Part shown: positions 1 through 9,781 of the stretch, piece by piece
Position numbering within the stretch: position 1 is the stretch's first letter
Layout: every line of letters begins with the position of its first letter
Source of the DNA: Smallanthus sonchifolius
Lineage: Eukaryota; Streptophyta; Magnoliopsida; Asterales; Asteraceae
Assembly (NCBI GenBank): GCA_023525975.1
Contig: CM042022.1
Span: 64,066,001-64,130,000 of the forward strand
DNA length: 64,000 nt
Direction: 5' to 3'
Made by a program: the position numbers and the translations under genes
The notes under the pieces: generated by a model
Databases searched by the model: none
Seen by the model: the letters and a program-made list of their open reading frames with translations, nothing else
Told to the model about the DNA's origin: nothing

Positions 1-411
1 AGTTAGATCTTATGTCTTTATGTTTTTGTTATGTAAAAAGTCACTAAGTGTTTATTCAAGTTTTCCTAGAGGCAAACTTGTTAAGTTCGCCTGGTCTATC
101 AGAGGAGAACTTAATAAGTTCGCTTAAGTCTATCTGAGGCGAACTTGTTAAGTTCGCTTATAGCAGGTCAGATGGTTATATATATGTGTGTTTACAGAGT
201 CAGACATAAGATATAGAACTGAGAATTATCGTCAAGTCTGATTGAGTCTGTAAACACCATTGTGATTTGGAATACAATTGAGAATGTTATTTACGTGATT
301 GTCTACATTGTCTTTTATGCATATAAACGTTGATTCGTTGGATTCCGCACTCCGAGTTAGCGTCACGTCTTGTCACGAGATCGATCCGTAAAAGCGCCAT
401 GACGACCTACA
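1..411 (+). repeat. C1 Copia 5' LTR (its first ~37 bp lie outside the window)
   Basis: This matches the LTR at 38846-39326 from its 38th base onward, and ends in CTACA directly before a primer binding site. A TATA-like run lies at 177-185. It has three copies of a 19-nt hairpin where the 3' LTR has four. The first two copies are damaged in the left arm only. The window opens inside this LTR, so the element's left target-site copy cannot be seen. Confidence 0.93.
72..157. repeat. Hairpin array in C1 5' LTR, 33-34 bp period
   Basis: Hairpins lie at 72-90, 105-123 and 139-157. Each has arms GCGAACTT and AAGTTCGC around a 3-nt loop. The third is perfect. The first two carry G-to-A changes in the left arm. 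The array lies just upstream of the TATA-like run. Confidence 0.92.
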
Positions 412-413
412 AG

Positions 414-425
414 TGGTATCAGAGC
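414..425 (+). other. C1 primer binding site (initiator tRNA-Met type)
   Basis: TGGTATCAGAGC begins 3 nt after the LTR end. It is complementary to the 3' end of plant initiator tRNA-Met, the usual minus-strand primer of Copia elements. It fixes the C1 orientation as plus. Confidence 0.95.
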
Positions 426-446
426 TATTGCTTGTGATTCTTGTTG

Positions 447-451
447 ATTCT
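447..451. repeat. Target site duplication ATTCT of G1, left copy
   Basis: ATTCT directly precedes TGTCACACC at 452 and recurs at 28469-28473 directly after the matching right end. This proves that 452-28468 is one insertion unit in the C1 leader, only 22 bp beyond the PBS. Confidence 0.95.
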
Positions 452-772
452 TGTCACACCCCGACCGATGGCGGAATCATCGAGGCCGACAATGGAATGA
501 TTGTTCAAAAGCACATGATAACTAAAATGTTGCATAATTCATTAATTAAAATTAAAGACAACAAAGATCCAAATACAATACATTTCAAATAACCTAATCT
601 AGTTCAAAACATTGATTTATTTAACTAGGTCCATAGTTCTTAAGTGGAGGAATCTTCGACAAGCAATCACATATTCAAACCTGAAACATTATTTAAATCA
701 AGTGTCAACTAAAAAGTTGGTGAGTACATAGGTTTAGTAATTCCGGTAAATACTCATTGTTTATCTTGTTAA
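452..772 (-). repeat. G1 3' LTR, outer segment (U5 end)
   Basis: This matches 26119-26465 of the other LTR but lacks about 22 bp present there near 26416. It holds an acceptor-like CAG|GTTTG (minus strand, last intron base 681) next to the inverted repeat CAACT/AGTTG. The segment ends at 768-772, the left target copy of G2. Confidence 0.92.
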
Positions 773-1284
773 TGTGAGGCCCCAAACCCGGGAGGCCCCA
801 CTTGTTGGGTTTACTCATTCACAAACAGTTCTTAAACATGAATATCAAATAACGCAGCGGAAAATTTCATTTAAACATAACTTAATCGTTGTTCATACAT
901 GCGGAAGCGTAAACATTGATTAAAACATATTTACATCATAACTAAACATAACGGGATGCCAGTCTTCAAAGCAGTCGGGTAACTCTTCATCTCTAGCCAA
1001 GCATCACCGTCCATCCTCATAACCTTCCTTAACCTGAATGTGTACACTTAAAAACGTCAGCTACGCTGGTGAGTTCTAGTTTTCGTTCGTTTTAAGAAAT
1101 GGTTCATCATTCAAACATTCAGTAGGGTTTAACATTCGTATAAGAAAACTGGGCCTTTCATTCATAAACCTTCGCACATTTAAACACGATCATTTGTTTA
1201 AATCATTAACATTCATTTAAGTCATACAATATTATCTAAAATCTGTATCGTTACGCGTCTCTATGTCCCCGTAGGAACTTTTAA

Positions 1285-1475
1285 TGTTGTGGGCAACCGT
1301 TACGTATCGCCGTCATTGCCACAACCATACACAACGTAGGGTCAACCGTTACGTATCGCCGTCATTGCCCAACCCTTCAATGCGTGGGGTCAACCGTTAC
1401 GTATCGCCGTCATTGCCCAACACGCATCTTTCCTTTGGAAATTAACCGTTACGTATCGCCGTCATTAATTTCCCA
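1285..1475. repeat. Four stem-loops with constant 19-nt loop and variable stems (G2 LTR)
   Basis: CCGTTACGTATCGCCGTCA recurs four times about 48-52 bp apart. Each copy is flanked by mutually complementary but different sequences, for example GGGCAA with TTGCC and GGAAATTAA with TTAATTTCC. The second LTR repeats the pattern at about 8239-8430. It lies inside the putative LTR intron. Confidence 0.85.
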
Positions 1476-2093
1476 TTACCTCGTTCGCTAGGATGATCGT
1501 CATCACCCGAGTAACCGTCGTTACTCCCATACCAGTTGTACAACATCAAAACCATTGCCATGCCACAGAGACAATGCCCCTGTTGTTCTTGTGGTAACTA
1601 TGGCTCACTGTCCATAATCTACCACAAGGCTGGGAATCACATTCCCAGACTTCATTCGTCAATTCCATTCATTCGACAGATTAGATTTGTAATGACTTCT
1701 TTAAAACATTTGCCCCTTTTTGTTTTCTTTTCATAAAACCTTTCCTTCACTTTCAAAACCCTTTACCTTTTCATTAAACCATTTCTTTATAACATTCGTT
1801 CGTAAACTTTCTTTCCATAAATCCTTCGTTCCAAATCATTTCGTTTCGTAAACATAGTTTCATAAACATCATTTTATAAAACAACATTTCATACGTGTAC
1901 ACACCAGCCCGAAAACATTATATAAAAACATTTAAAAGAGGGCTTCTAGAACTCACCTTATAAGCTAGTCTCGGTTGTCCTAATCAAGGGTCCAACCACG
2001 TCACTTCCGATCTGAATTGAGTAGTTACATACACATCACTCTAACGGTTTAACCATTCTAAACATACTAATCTCTACTCAACAGCCTGATGTC

Positions 2094-2312
2094 TGCGCAC
2101 ATAGCAAGTGCGCAGACCCTGCTGCCTGCGCACTTAGCAAGTGCGCAGACTCTGCCTCCTGCGCACTTAGCAAGTGCGTAGGTCCCTCTTCCTGCGCACT
2201 TAGCAAGTGCGCAGGTTACTTCTCCTGCGCACTTAGCAAGTGCGCAGGTCCTTCCTCCTGCGCACTTAGCAAGTGCGCAGGACCTGCTCCGTGCGCACTT
2301 AGCAAGTACGCA
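2094..2312. repeat. Seven-unit hairpin array, 33-bp period (G2 3' LTR)
   Basis: Units start at 2095, 2128, 2161, 2194 and so on. Each has arms GCGCACTT and AAGTGCGC around a 3-nt AGC loop, extended by T/A to 9 bp, with a 14-nt pyrimidine-rich spacer. The same array is at 9058-9276 in the other LTR. Confidence 0.95.
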
Positions 2313-2771
2313 CGACCTGTTCTTCGCGAAAAATACTAACTTTCGCATTCGGTCAGATCATGTCAAGATCCCGAACCCCTTTGCATTCAAAACGTTCGTT
2401 TTACATTGTAGATACTAAACCTAAGCTTATTCTTAAGTTTCATCCGCAAGAACGTCCGATTTTCACCCAAAACCCGAAAACCCAAAAACGAACAAAAACT
2501 CAGATTTAGGTCGGATCGTTACCTGAATCGAGCTTCTGATCCGGAGGTTTCCTTCACGAGTACAAAAGACACGTTCTGGTGCAATCTTGTGCGATTCCGA
2601 CACTTTCTCTCTCTACGGTTTTCTCTCTCTAGAAGGTCAAAGAGCAGAAGAATGAGTGCCTTGGACTATTTATAGGGGAGAACTCCCCAAGCCCGGTTCG
2701 CGACTGACCCGGCCCGACTTCGGCCCGCTTGAACTCGTTAACTTTATTTTTTGTTATTTTGGGATGTTACA

Positions 2772-2800
2772 AGTCTACCCCCCTTATAATAGGTTTCGTC
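2772..2800 (-). other. G2 polypurine tract
   Basis: Read on the minus strand, TAAGGGGGGTAGACT directly precedes the LTR start TGTAAC. This is the plus-strand primer position expected of LTR retrotransposons. G4 has a near-identical tract at 50911-50935. Confidence 0.85.
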
Positions 2801-2811
2801 CCCGAAACCTA

Positions 2812-5800
2812 TCACAAGTCAAATAATTGAGGGTACGACTCCCTCATTTCCGCCTCCGTTTCCCATGTAGCCTCCGATCCCTTTCGGTGCTTCCATTGGA
2901 CTTTAACCAATTGGATCACTTTGTTACGCAAACGCTTCTCCTTTCGGTCTAAGATAGCCACGGGTTCTTCGATGTAATTAAGGCTGTTGTCGACCTCGAT
3001 GTCAGTAAGTGGTACGTGAGCCGATTCATTCGCCAAACACTTTCGCAAGTGTGATACATGGAAGGTAGGATGAATCCCACTTAACTCGTCAGGCAACTCC
3101 AACCGATATGCGACTTCACCAACCCGTGCCGCTATCCTAAAAGGTCCGACAAACCTCGGACTTAACTTTCCTCTCTTTCTGAATCGAATGATTCCCTTCC
3201 AAGGAGACACTTTCAACATTACTCTGTCCCCAACCTCAAACTCGATAGGCCTTCGTCGTCTATCCGCATAGGACTTCTGACGATCTTGTGCGGCCTTCAT
3301 TCGCGCTTTGATCTGATCAAACCTTTCCGACGTCTCTCTTACGACTTCGAGACTTCCTAATTCTTTTTGTCCAATCTCACCCCAACAAACCGGGGTCCTA
3401 CATCTTCTCCCATACAACATTTCGTAAGGCGGCATGCCTATCGTCGTGTGATGACTATTGTTGTAGGAGAATTCAGCTAACGGCAGATGGCTGTCCCAAC
3501 TGCCACCGAAGTCGATAATACAAGCACGGAGCATATCCTCCAACGTCTGAATAGTCCTTTCGGACTGACCATCCGTTTGCGGGTGGTATGCTGTGCTGAT
3601 ATTAAGCCTCGTGCCCATCGCCTCATGAAATCTTTTCCAGAACCTCGATGTGAATCGTGTGTCCCGGTCAGATACGATCGTCAAAGGCATCCCATGCCGT
3701 GCTACTACTTCGTTGATAAACACTTCAGCTAACCTTTCCGACGAGAACATCTCGCGAATAGGTAGGAAATGAGCACTCTTCGTTAATCGGTCCACAATTA
3801 CCCAAATGGCGTCATGACCTTTAGCTGTGCGAGGTAGCTTGGTTATGAAGTCCATGGTAATGTGTTCCCACTTCCATTCTGGTATGTCAAGTGGTTGAAT
3901 CTTTCCATACGGTTTCTGGTGTTCAGCCTTTACTTGCGAGCAAGTCAAGCACTTGCTTACATACTTCGTCACATCACATTTCATTCCAGGCCACCAGTAG
4001 TCTTTCTTCAGGTCTTGGTACATCTTGTTGGTACTAGGGTGGATAGAGTAACGAGACTTATGAGCCTCATCCAAGATTTTGGTTCTAAGCTCGCCACCCA
4101 TAGGTGTCCATACCCGTCCATAACGTGTTCTAACACCAAGGGTGTTATATTCTAACTTGTCCTGTTGGCCCACCATCCTTTCTCCCTTTATATTTTCTTC
4201 CTTCAAAGCTTCATCTTGAGCTCTTTCGATTTCTCTCATCACATCCGATGTTACCACCAACTGGTAAGCTTTCACTCTAATAGGAGTAGGCACATCATTT
4301 CGGCTTAGAGCGTCAGCCACCACGTTTGCCTTTCCAGGGTGGTACATTATTTCACAGTCATAGTCCTTCAGGAGTTCCAACCATCTCCTCTGCCTCATGT
4401 TAAGCTCCTTTTGTTCGAAGAAGTACTTCAAACTTTTGTGGTCGGAGTAAATAGTAAACTTTACCCCGTACAGGTAGTGCCTCCAGATTTTCAATGCAAA
4501 TACGACAGCAACAAGTTCCAAATCGTGAGTCGGATAGTTGACTTCGTGAACTTTCACCTGCCACGACGCATATGCAATCACTCTACCGCGTTGCATCAAC
4601 ACACACCCTAACCCCTGACCCGACGCGTCAGAGTATACCACCAGGTCTTCACTGCCCTCGGGAAGGGCCAAGACTGGAGCTTGTGTTAGCTTCTCTTTCA
4701 ATTCCTTAAACGCCTCATCCTGGGTCGAACCCCATTCGTACTTTACTTCTTTCCGAGTCAACATTGTCAATGGCGAAGCTATTTTTGAGAAATCCTGGAT
4801 GAATCTCCGATAGTAGCCCGCCAATCCCAAGAAACTGCGGATTTTAGTTGGCGTCTTAGGAATGTCCCATTCACTTACCGTTACTATCTTTGCTGGGTCA
4901 ACCATAATGCCGTTCGGGCCAATGACGTGACCTAGGAATTGGACTTCCCTAAGCCAGAATGCGCATTTGGAGAACTTAGCATACAACTTCTCCTTTTTCA
5001 GAGCTTCCAATACTTCTTTCAAGTGACACGCGTGATCACCCTCATTCTTGGAGTAGATAAGGATGTCATCGATGAACACTATTACTGATCGATCCAGCAT
5101 CGGTCGACACACCCTATTCATTAAATCCATGAACGCTGCGAGGGCGTTCGTCAATCCGAAAGACATTACGCGGAACTCGAAATGTCCATAACGCGTGCGA
5201 AATGCAGTTTTCGGTATGTCTTCTTCCCTTACCTTCAACTGATGGTACCCGGACCGAAGGTCGATTTTCGAAAACCAACTTGCGCCTTGCAACTGGTCGA
5301 ACAGGTCATCGATCCTTGGTAAAGGGTACTTGTTCTTCACCGTTCGTTTATTCAACTCGCGATAATCGATACACATTCTCATCGAACCATCTTTCTTCTT
5401 TACAAACAACACCGGAGCACCCCACGGCGAGATGCTCGGTTGGATAAATCCTTTCTCAAGTAACTCGTCTAGTTGGACCATAAGTTCCTTCATTTCCACT
5501 GGTGCTAGTCGATATGGAGCCTTAGCCACTGGCTGGGCATCTGGTACTAAGTCAATTCGGAACTCAATTTCTCTATCGCGTGGTATCCCAGGCAAATCCT
5601 CTGGAAACACCTCCGGGTACTCGCGTACCACGGGTACATCGTCTAGTTCCCTCACTTCCTTACACTTGTCAATTACATATACCAGATAAGCCTCGCATCC
5701 GCGCCTCAAGTAATTTGTTGCCTTAATCATTGAGATGACGTTTGGCATCGGGGCGTCACGATCTCCAAAGACTTCGACTTTGCTACCATCCGGAGCCTTG

Positions 5801-7395
5801 AGTCGGATTATCTTTCGTTTACATATTATTTGCGCTTCATTGGCGGTTAGCCAATCCATACCCAACACCACATCGAACCCTCCCAAAACCATAACGAATA
5901 ATCTGACAGGGAATCTATGACCTTCTATCTTTATCGTGGAGTTATCAACTGCATCGGTTACTCTTGCAGTTCTACCCTCCACGGTTTCTACGCTAAAGGC
6001 CCTTTCTAGTTTACTAACAGTGTACTTCACTCGCTTACAAAAACTCGCAGATATAAAACTCTTACTGGCACCCGAATCAAATAACACAGAAACAAGAGTG
6101 TTATCAAGGACGAACGTACCTGACGCCACATCGGGATCCTTCCTAGCCTGATCCTGCGTCAGTGCATACGCACGAGTCTTTGCACGAGATCCCTCTCCCT
6201 TCTTTTCTGGGCCTTTTCCCTTCCCGGTTTCCCCCATTCTGGGCTTCGTACATTCTCGGCTCATATGGCCGAAATCCCCACAGTTGTAGCATTTGTAGCC
6301 TTGCGGGCATTCACGGGAGTAGTGCCCGGTCTTGCCACACTTAAAGCACAGGCTAGATCTCAGTCTGCATTCACCTACATGTTCCCTTCCACACTTCTTA
6401 CAAACAGTCGGCTCATCCACCCTAGCCCTTTTATCACGAGACCCAAACATCTTTCCCCCAGTTCGCTTGTTTGAGAAGCTCGGTCTCTTCTTCTGTTCTT
6501 CAACGACAACAACATTCAGTGCCAGATCGTCAAATACCACGCCGCTTAGCTCTACTGCCGAATCATAGGTAGTGGGGGTGTTTGCCTTCACGTAGGTGCG
6601 GACCTGGTCCGGCAACCCTTGAATATAACAGGCAATCTTTCTCTCTTCAGTAGTGACAAGGTGTGGCACCAGACGTGCCAGTTCATTAAATCGGGTTGTG
6701 TATTGCCGGTGCGTCATGCTTCCGGCCTTCAAACCCAAAAATTCCCTCTCTACCTTCTCAATCTCGTTCCTTGGGCAGAAATTCTTGATTACCAAGGTTT
6801 TCAAGTCAGCCCACATCATCGCATCCACAATCTCGCTCCCTTTTGCCTGACGTACACCTTCCCACCAATGGGATGCTTCCTCCCTCAAGGAGTTAGCAGC
6901 AAATTTCACAACTTGATCCGCTCGACATTCGCTGAGACGGATGGCAGCCTCCATACGGATTATCCAGTCAAACGTAGTTACTGCGTCTTTCTTTCCTGTC
7001 AGGACTGGCGGGTCACATGCCTTGAAGGACTTATAGTCGCATCCGCGAGCAGGCGGTGCGTTGATTGCCTCAGTGTTCGGGGTATCAACCGTCGGGTTAT
7101 ACCCACCTTCCCCATTGACCTGCTTCAATGCTTCTGCCAACAGACCTGGCAGAGAATTCTTCATCAACTCGGAGAACTCTCGAGCTATGGCTGCTCTCAC
7201 TTCTGGTTCAAAAGTGAAAGGTTGTTCTTCAACCTGTGTCTGCTCAGCTTCATGCACACTAACCGCCGGTTCAGTGTGAACACTTCCTTCTTCACTATAC
7301 TCTTGGCGCGCAGGGATCCTGCCACGCCCACCATTTCGACCGCCGGTACGACCACCGGTACGGCCACCATGCCTTCCGTTCCCTCTCCTCACCAT
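2812..7395 (-). CDS. G2 gag-pol polyprotein (Gypsy, chromovirus-like), uninterrupted
   Basis: The 1527-residue frame has no stop. Order: an Arg/Gly-rich N-terminus with repeated GGRTGGR, a capsid region, CKKCGREHVGEC and two CCHC zinc knuckles (about residues 348-380), aspartic protease DSGAS (about 437), reverse transcriptase with FIDD (about 772), RNase H with SDASGQG (about 922), integrase HHCC (1117-1157) and D-D-E residues, then a chromodomain-like tail ending WETEAEMRESYPQLF. The polyprotein makes the virus-like particle, copies the RNA and integrates the DNA. Two residues look wrong for the family: NALAAF where G3 has NAPAVF in RT, and YASWQV where G3 has YASRQL in RNase H. Both fit C-to-T change. 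The MVRRG start matches the MARRG start of G4. The frame is open, but activity is uncertain. Confidence 0.96.
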   Translation of the reverse strand: MVRRGNGRHGGRTGGRTGGRNGGRGRIPARQEYSEEGSVHTEPAVSVHEAEQTQVEEQPFTFEPEVRAAIAREFSELMKNSLPGLLAEALKQVNGEGGYNPTVDTPNTEAINAPPARGCDYKSFKACDPPVLTGKKDAVTTFDWIIRMEAAIRLSECRADQVVKFAANSLREEASHWWEGVRQAKGSEIVDAMMWADLKTLVIKNFCPRNEIEKVEREFLGLKAGSMTHRQYTTRFNELARLVPHLVTTEERKIACYIQGLPDQVRTYVKANTPTTYDSAVELSGVVFDDLALNVVVVEEQKKRPSFSNKRTGGKMFGSRDKRARVDEPTVCKKCGREHVGECRLRSSLCFKCGKTGHYSRECPQGYKCYNCGDFGHMSRECTKPRMGETGKGKGPEKKGEGSRAKTRAYALTQDQARKDPDVASGTFVLDNTLVSVLFDSGASKSFISASFCKRVKYTVSKLERAFSVETVEGRTARVTDAVDNSTIKIEGHRFPVRLFVMVLGGFDVVLGMDWLTANEAQIICKRKIIRLKAPDGSKVEVFGDRDAPMPNVISMIKATNYLRRGCEAYLVYVIDKCKEVRELDDVPVVREYPEVFPEDLPGIPRDREIEFRIDLVPDAQPVAKAPYRLAPVEMKELMVQLDELLEKGFIQPSISPWGAPVLFVKKKDGSMRMCIDYRELNKRTVKNKYPLPRIDDLFDQLQGASWFSKIDLRSGYHQLKVREEDIPKTAFRTRYGHFEFRVMSFGLTNALAAFMDLMNRVCRPMLDRSVIVFIDDILIYSKNEGDHACHLKEVLEALKKEKLYAKFSKCAFWLREVQFLGHVIGPNGIMVDPAKIVTVSEWDIPKTPTKIRSFLGLAGYYRRFIQDFSKIASPLTMLTRKEVKYEWGSTQDEAFKELKEKLTQAPVLALPEGSEDLVVYSDASGQGLGCVLMQRGRVIAYASWQVKVHEVNYPTHDLELVAVVFALKIWRHYLYGVKFTIYSDHKSLKYFFEQKELNMRQRRWLELLKDYDCEIMYHPGKANVVADALSRNDVPTPIRVKAYQLVVTSDVMREIERAQDEALKEENIKGERMVGQQDKLEYNTLGVRTRYGRVWTPMGGELRTKILDEAHKSRYSIHPSTNKMYQDLKKDYWWPGMKCDVTKYVSKCLTCSQVKAEHQKPYGKIQPLDIPEWKWEHITMDFITKLPRTAKGHDAIWVIVDRLTKSAHFLPIREMFSSERLAEVFINEVVARHGMPLTIVSDRDTRFTSRFWKRFHEAMGTRLNISTAYHPQTDGQSERTIQTLEDMLRACIIDFGGSWDSHLPLAEFSYNNSHHTTIGMPPYEMLYGRRCRTPVCWGEIGQKELGSLEVVRETSERFDQIKARMKAAQDRQKSYADRRRRPIEFEVGDRVMLKVSPWKGIIRFRKRGKLSPRFVGPFRIAARVGEVAYRLELPDELSGIHPTFHVSHLRKCLANESAHVPLTDIEVDNSLNYIEEPVAILDRKEKRLRNKVIQLVKVQWKHRKGSEATWETEAEMRESYPQLFDL

Positions 7396-7724
7396 TTCGT
7401 TCTATAAGACAAGAAATCCAATGTCATCACGCTAGTTAACAAATAAAATTCAATAAGTACTGTAAGATGTTAATATACACTGCCATCTGTAATTAACCAT
7501 TACACTACTTTTCGATTTCCATTTGACCACCTTTGTGATTCCATCAGAACTCAAGTCCTCATCTAACCTCTTCTATGGAATACTACATACACATACTCTA
7601 CTTTTCATACCTGATGCTGTGGCTCGAGTTACCCGTACTGGCATCCGCTTTCGGTCCCATTCAAAGTTTAAGTTCAGACACTGGGGGTGTCCGAATCTCT
7701 CAAACTATTGCTCTGATACCAATC
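7396..7724 (-). other. G2 leader with PBS at 7710-7721
   Basis: This 329-bp stretch lies between gag and the 5' LTR. The minus-strand PBS is TGGTATCAGAGC. The following leader is recognisably shared with G4 (52430-52740), including TAGTTTGAGAGATT and CGGATGCCAGTA, so it may hold a packaging or dimerisation signal. No gene is visible. Confidence 0.85.
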
Positions 7725-7985
7725 TGTGAGGCCCCAAACCCGGGAGGCCCCACTTGTTGGGTTTACTCATTCACAAACAGTTCTTAAACATGAATATCAA
7801 ATAACGCAGCGGAAAATTTCATTTAAACATAACTTAATCGTTGTTCATACATGCGGAAGCGTAAACATTGATTAAAACATATTTACATCATAACTAAACA
7901 TAACGGGATGCCAGTCTTCAAAGCAGTCGGGTAACTCTTCATCTCTAGCCAAGCATCACCGTCCATCCTCATAACCTGCCTTAAC

Positions 7986-8908
7986 CTGAATGTGTACACT
8001 TAAAAACGTCAGCTACGCTGGTGAGTTCTAGTTTTCGTTCGTTTTAAGAAATGGTTCATCATTCAAACATTCAGTAGGGTTTAACATTCGTATAAGAAAA
8101 CTAGGCCTTTCATTCATAAACCTTCGCACATTTAAACACGATCATTTGTTTAAATCATTAACATTCATTTAAGTCATACAATATTATCTAAAATCTGTAT
8201 CGTTACGCGTCTCTATGTCCCCGTAGGAACTTTTAATGTTGTGGGCAACCGTTACGTATCGCCGTCATTGCCACAACCATACACTACGTAGGGTCAACCG
8301 TTACGTATCGCCGTCATTGCCCAACCCTTCAATGCGTGGGGTCAACCGTTACGTATCGCCGTCATTGCCCAACACGCATCTTTCCTTTGGAAATTAACCG
8401 TTACATATCGCCGTCATTAATTTCCCATTACCTCGTTCGCTAGGATGATCGTCATCACCCGAGTAACCGTCGTTACTCCCATACCAGTTGTACAACATCA
8501 AAACCATTGACATGCCACAGAGACAATGCCCCTGTTGTTCTTGTGGTAACTGTGGCTCACTGTCCATAATCTACCACAAGGCTGGGAATCACATTCCCAG
8601 ACTTCATTCGTCAATTCCATTCATTCGACAGATTAGATTTGTAATGACTTCTTTAAAACATTTGCCCCTTTTTGTTTTCTTTTCATAAAACCTTTCCTTC
8701 ACTTTCAAAACCCTTTACCTTTTCATTAAACCATTTCTTTATAACATTCGTTCGTAAACTTTCTTTCCATAAATCCTTCGTTCCAAATCATTTCGTTTCG
8801 TAAACATAGTTTCATAAACATCATTTTATAAAACAACATTTCATACGTGTACACACCAGCCCGAAAACATTATATAAAAACATTTAAAAGAGGGCTTCTA
8901 GAACTCAC
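7986..8908 (-). other. Putative intron inside G2 5' LTR leader
   Basis: A donor-like TTATAAG|GTGAGTT has its first intron base at 8908. An acceptor-like ACATTCAG|GTTAAG ends at 7986, with a branchpoint-like CTGAC about 25 nt upstream. The span is 923 nt, the same as in the 3' LTR (1956-1034). Splicing is inferred from sequence only. Confidence 0.45.
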
Positions 8909-9057
8909 CTTATAAGCTAGTCTCGGTTGTCCTAATCAAGGGTCCAACCACGTCACTTCCGATCTGAATTGAGTAGTTACATACACATCAGACCATTACC
9001 GACTCTAACGGTTTAACCATTCTAAACATACTAATCTCTACTCAACAGCCTGATGTC

Positions 9058-9276
9058 TGCGCACATAGCAAGTGCGCAGACCCTGATGCCTGCGCACTTA
9101 GCAAGTGCGCAGACTCTGCCTCCTGCGCACTTAGCAAGTGCGCAGGTCCCTCTTCCTGCGCACTTAGCAAGTGCGCAGGTTACTTCTCCTGCGCACTTAG
9201 CAAGTGCGCAGGTCCTTCCTCCTGCGCACTTAGCAAGTGCGCAGGACCTGCTCCGTGCGCACTTAGCAAGTACGCA
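9058..9276. repeat. Seven-unit hairpin array, 33-bp period (G2 5' LTR)
   Basis: These are the same units as at 2094-2312. The array begins about 355 bp after the TATA box in the transcribed direction and ends before the donor-like site at 8908. Confidence 0.95.
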
Positions 9277-9630
9277 CGACCTGTTCTTCGCGAAAAATAC
9301 TAACTTTCGCATTCGGTCAGATCATGTCAAGATCCCGAACCCCTTTGCATTCAAAACGTTCGTTTTCCATTGTAGATACTAAACCTAAGCTTATTCTTAA
9401 GTTTCATCCGCAAGAACGTCCGATTTTCACCCAAAACCCGAAAACCCAAAAACGAACAAAAACTCAGATTTAGGTCGGATCGTTACCTGAATCGAGCTTC
9501 TGATCCGGAGGTTTCCTTCACGAGTACAAGAGACACGTTCTGGTGCAATCTTGTGCGATTCCGACACTTTCTCTCTCTACGTTTTTCTCTCTCTAGAAGG
9601 TCAAAGAGCAGAAGAATGAGTGCCTTGGAC

Positions 9631-9638
9631 TATTTATA
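9631..9638 (-). promoter_or_regulatory. G2 LTR TATA box
   Basis: Minus-strand TATAAATA follows a GC-rich stretch and precedes a CT-rich start region, which fits a plant RNA polymerase II core promoter. The 3' LTR copy is at about 2671-2678. Confidence 0.75.
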
Positions 9639-9735
9639 GGGGAGAACTCCCCAAGCCCGGTTCGCGACTGACCCGGCCCGACTTCGGCCCGCTTGAACTC
9701 GTTAACTTTATTTTTCGTTATTTTGGGATGTTACA

Positions 9736-9781
9736 GTTAAACATAGTATATATGATGTATCATTTATTTAATCACAATTCA
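9736..9781 (-). repeat. G1 3' LTR middle fragment between G2 and G3
   Basis: Bases 9736-9740 are the right GTTAA copy of G2. Bases 9741-9781 continue the G1 LTR, matching about 26461-26503. Bases 9777-9781 (ATTCA) are the left target copy of G3. Only 41 bp separate the two insertions. Confidence 0.92.

Larger units (their letters stand above)
773..2771 (-). repeat. G2 3' LTR
   Basis: It is 1999 bp and nearly identical to 7725-9735, but lacks a 12-bp piece present at about 8988-8999. Read on the minus strand it has a TATA box near 2671-2678, the hairpin array at 2094-2312, a donor-like site at 1957|1956, stem-loop repeats at 1285-1475 and an acceptor-like site ending at 1034. Confidence 0.95.
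773..9735 (-). mobile_element. G2: complete Tekay/Del-like Gypsy element with open gag-pol
   Basis: The element is 8963 bp, flanked by GTTAA at 768-772 and 9736-9740. Its LTRs (773-2771 and 7725-9735) start TGT and end ACA. The PBS is at 7710-7721 and the polypurine tract follows 2771, both on the minus strand. By eye the LTRs differ at about 12 bases plus one 12-bp indel over 2 kb, roughly 0.6%, so it is young. The long LTRs, single gag-pol frame and C-terminal chromodomain-like tail fit the Tekay/Del chromovirus group. The clade is inferred, not tested by phylogeny. Confidence 0.95.
7725..9735 (-). repeat. G2 5' LTR
   Basis: It is 2011 bp and is the promoter copy for the open frame. The TATA box (minus strand TATAAATA) is at 9631-9638, only about 97 bp from the LTR start, so U3 is very short and R plus U5 about 1.9 kb. 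CT-rich leader sequence follows the TATA box. Confidence 0.94.

Noticed and set aside
2094..2312. The regular palindromic repeats look like a CRISPR array
   Set aside because: The spacers are short, 14 nt, and similar to each other. The array lies in a plant LTR and there are no cas genes.
2067..2348. A 93-residue Cys-rich minus-strand frame with repeated ALAKCAG (also 9031-9312)
   Set aside because: It is simply the 33-bp hairpin repeat read in frame, since 33 is divisible by three. It has no start context or family and occurs wherever the array does.
6619..7407. A 262-residue plus-strand frame opposite the G2 gag
   Set aside because: It is the antisense of a clearly recognised Gag and has no family features of its own.
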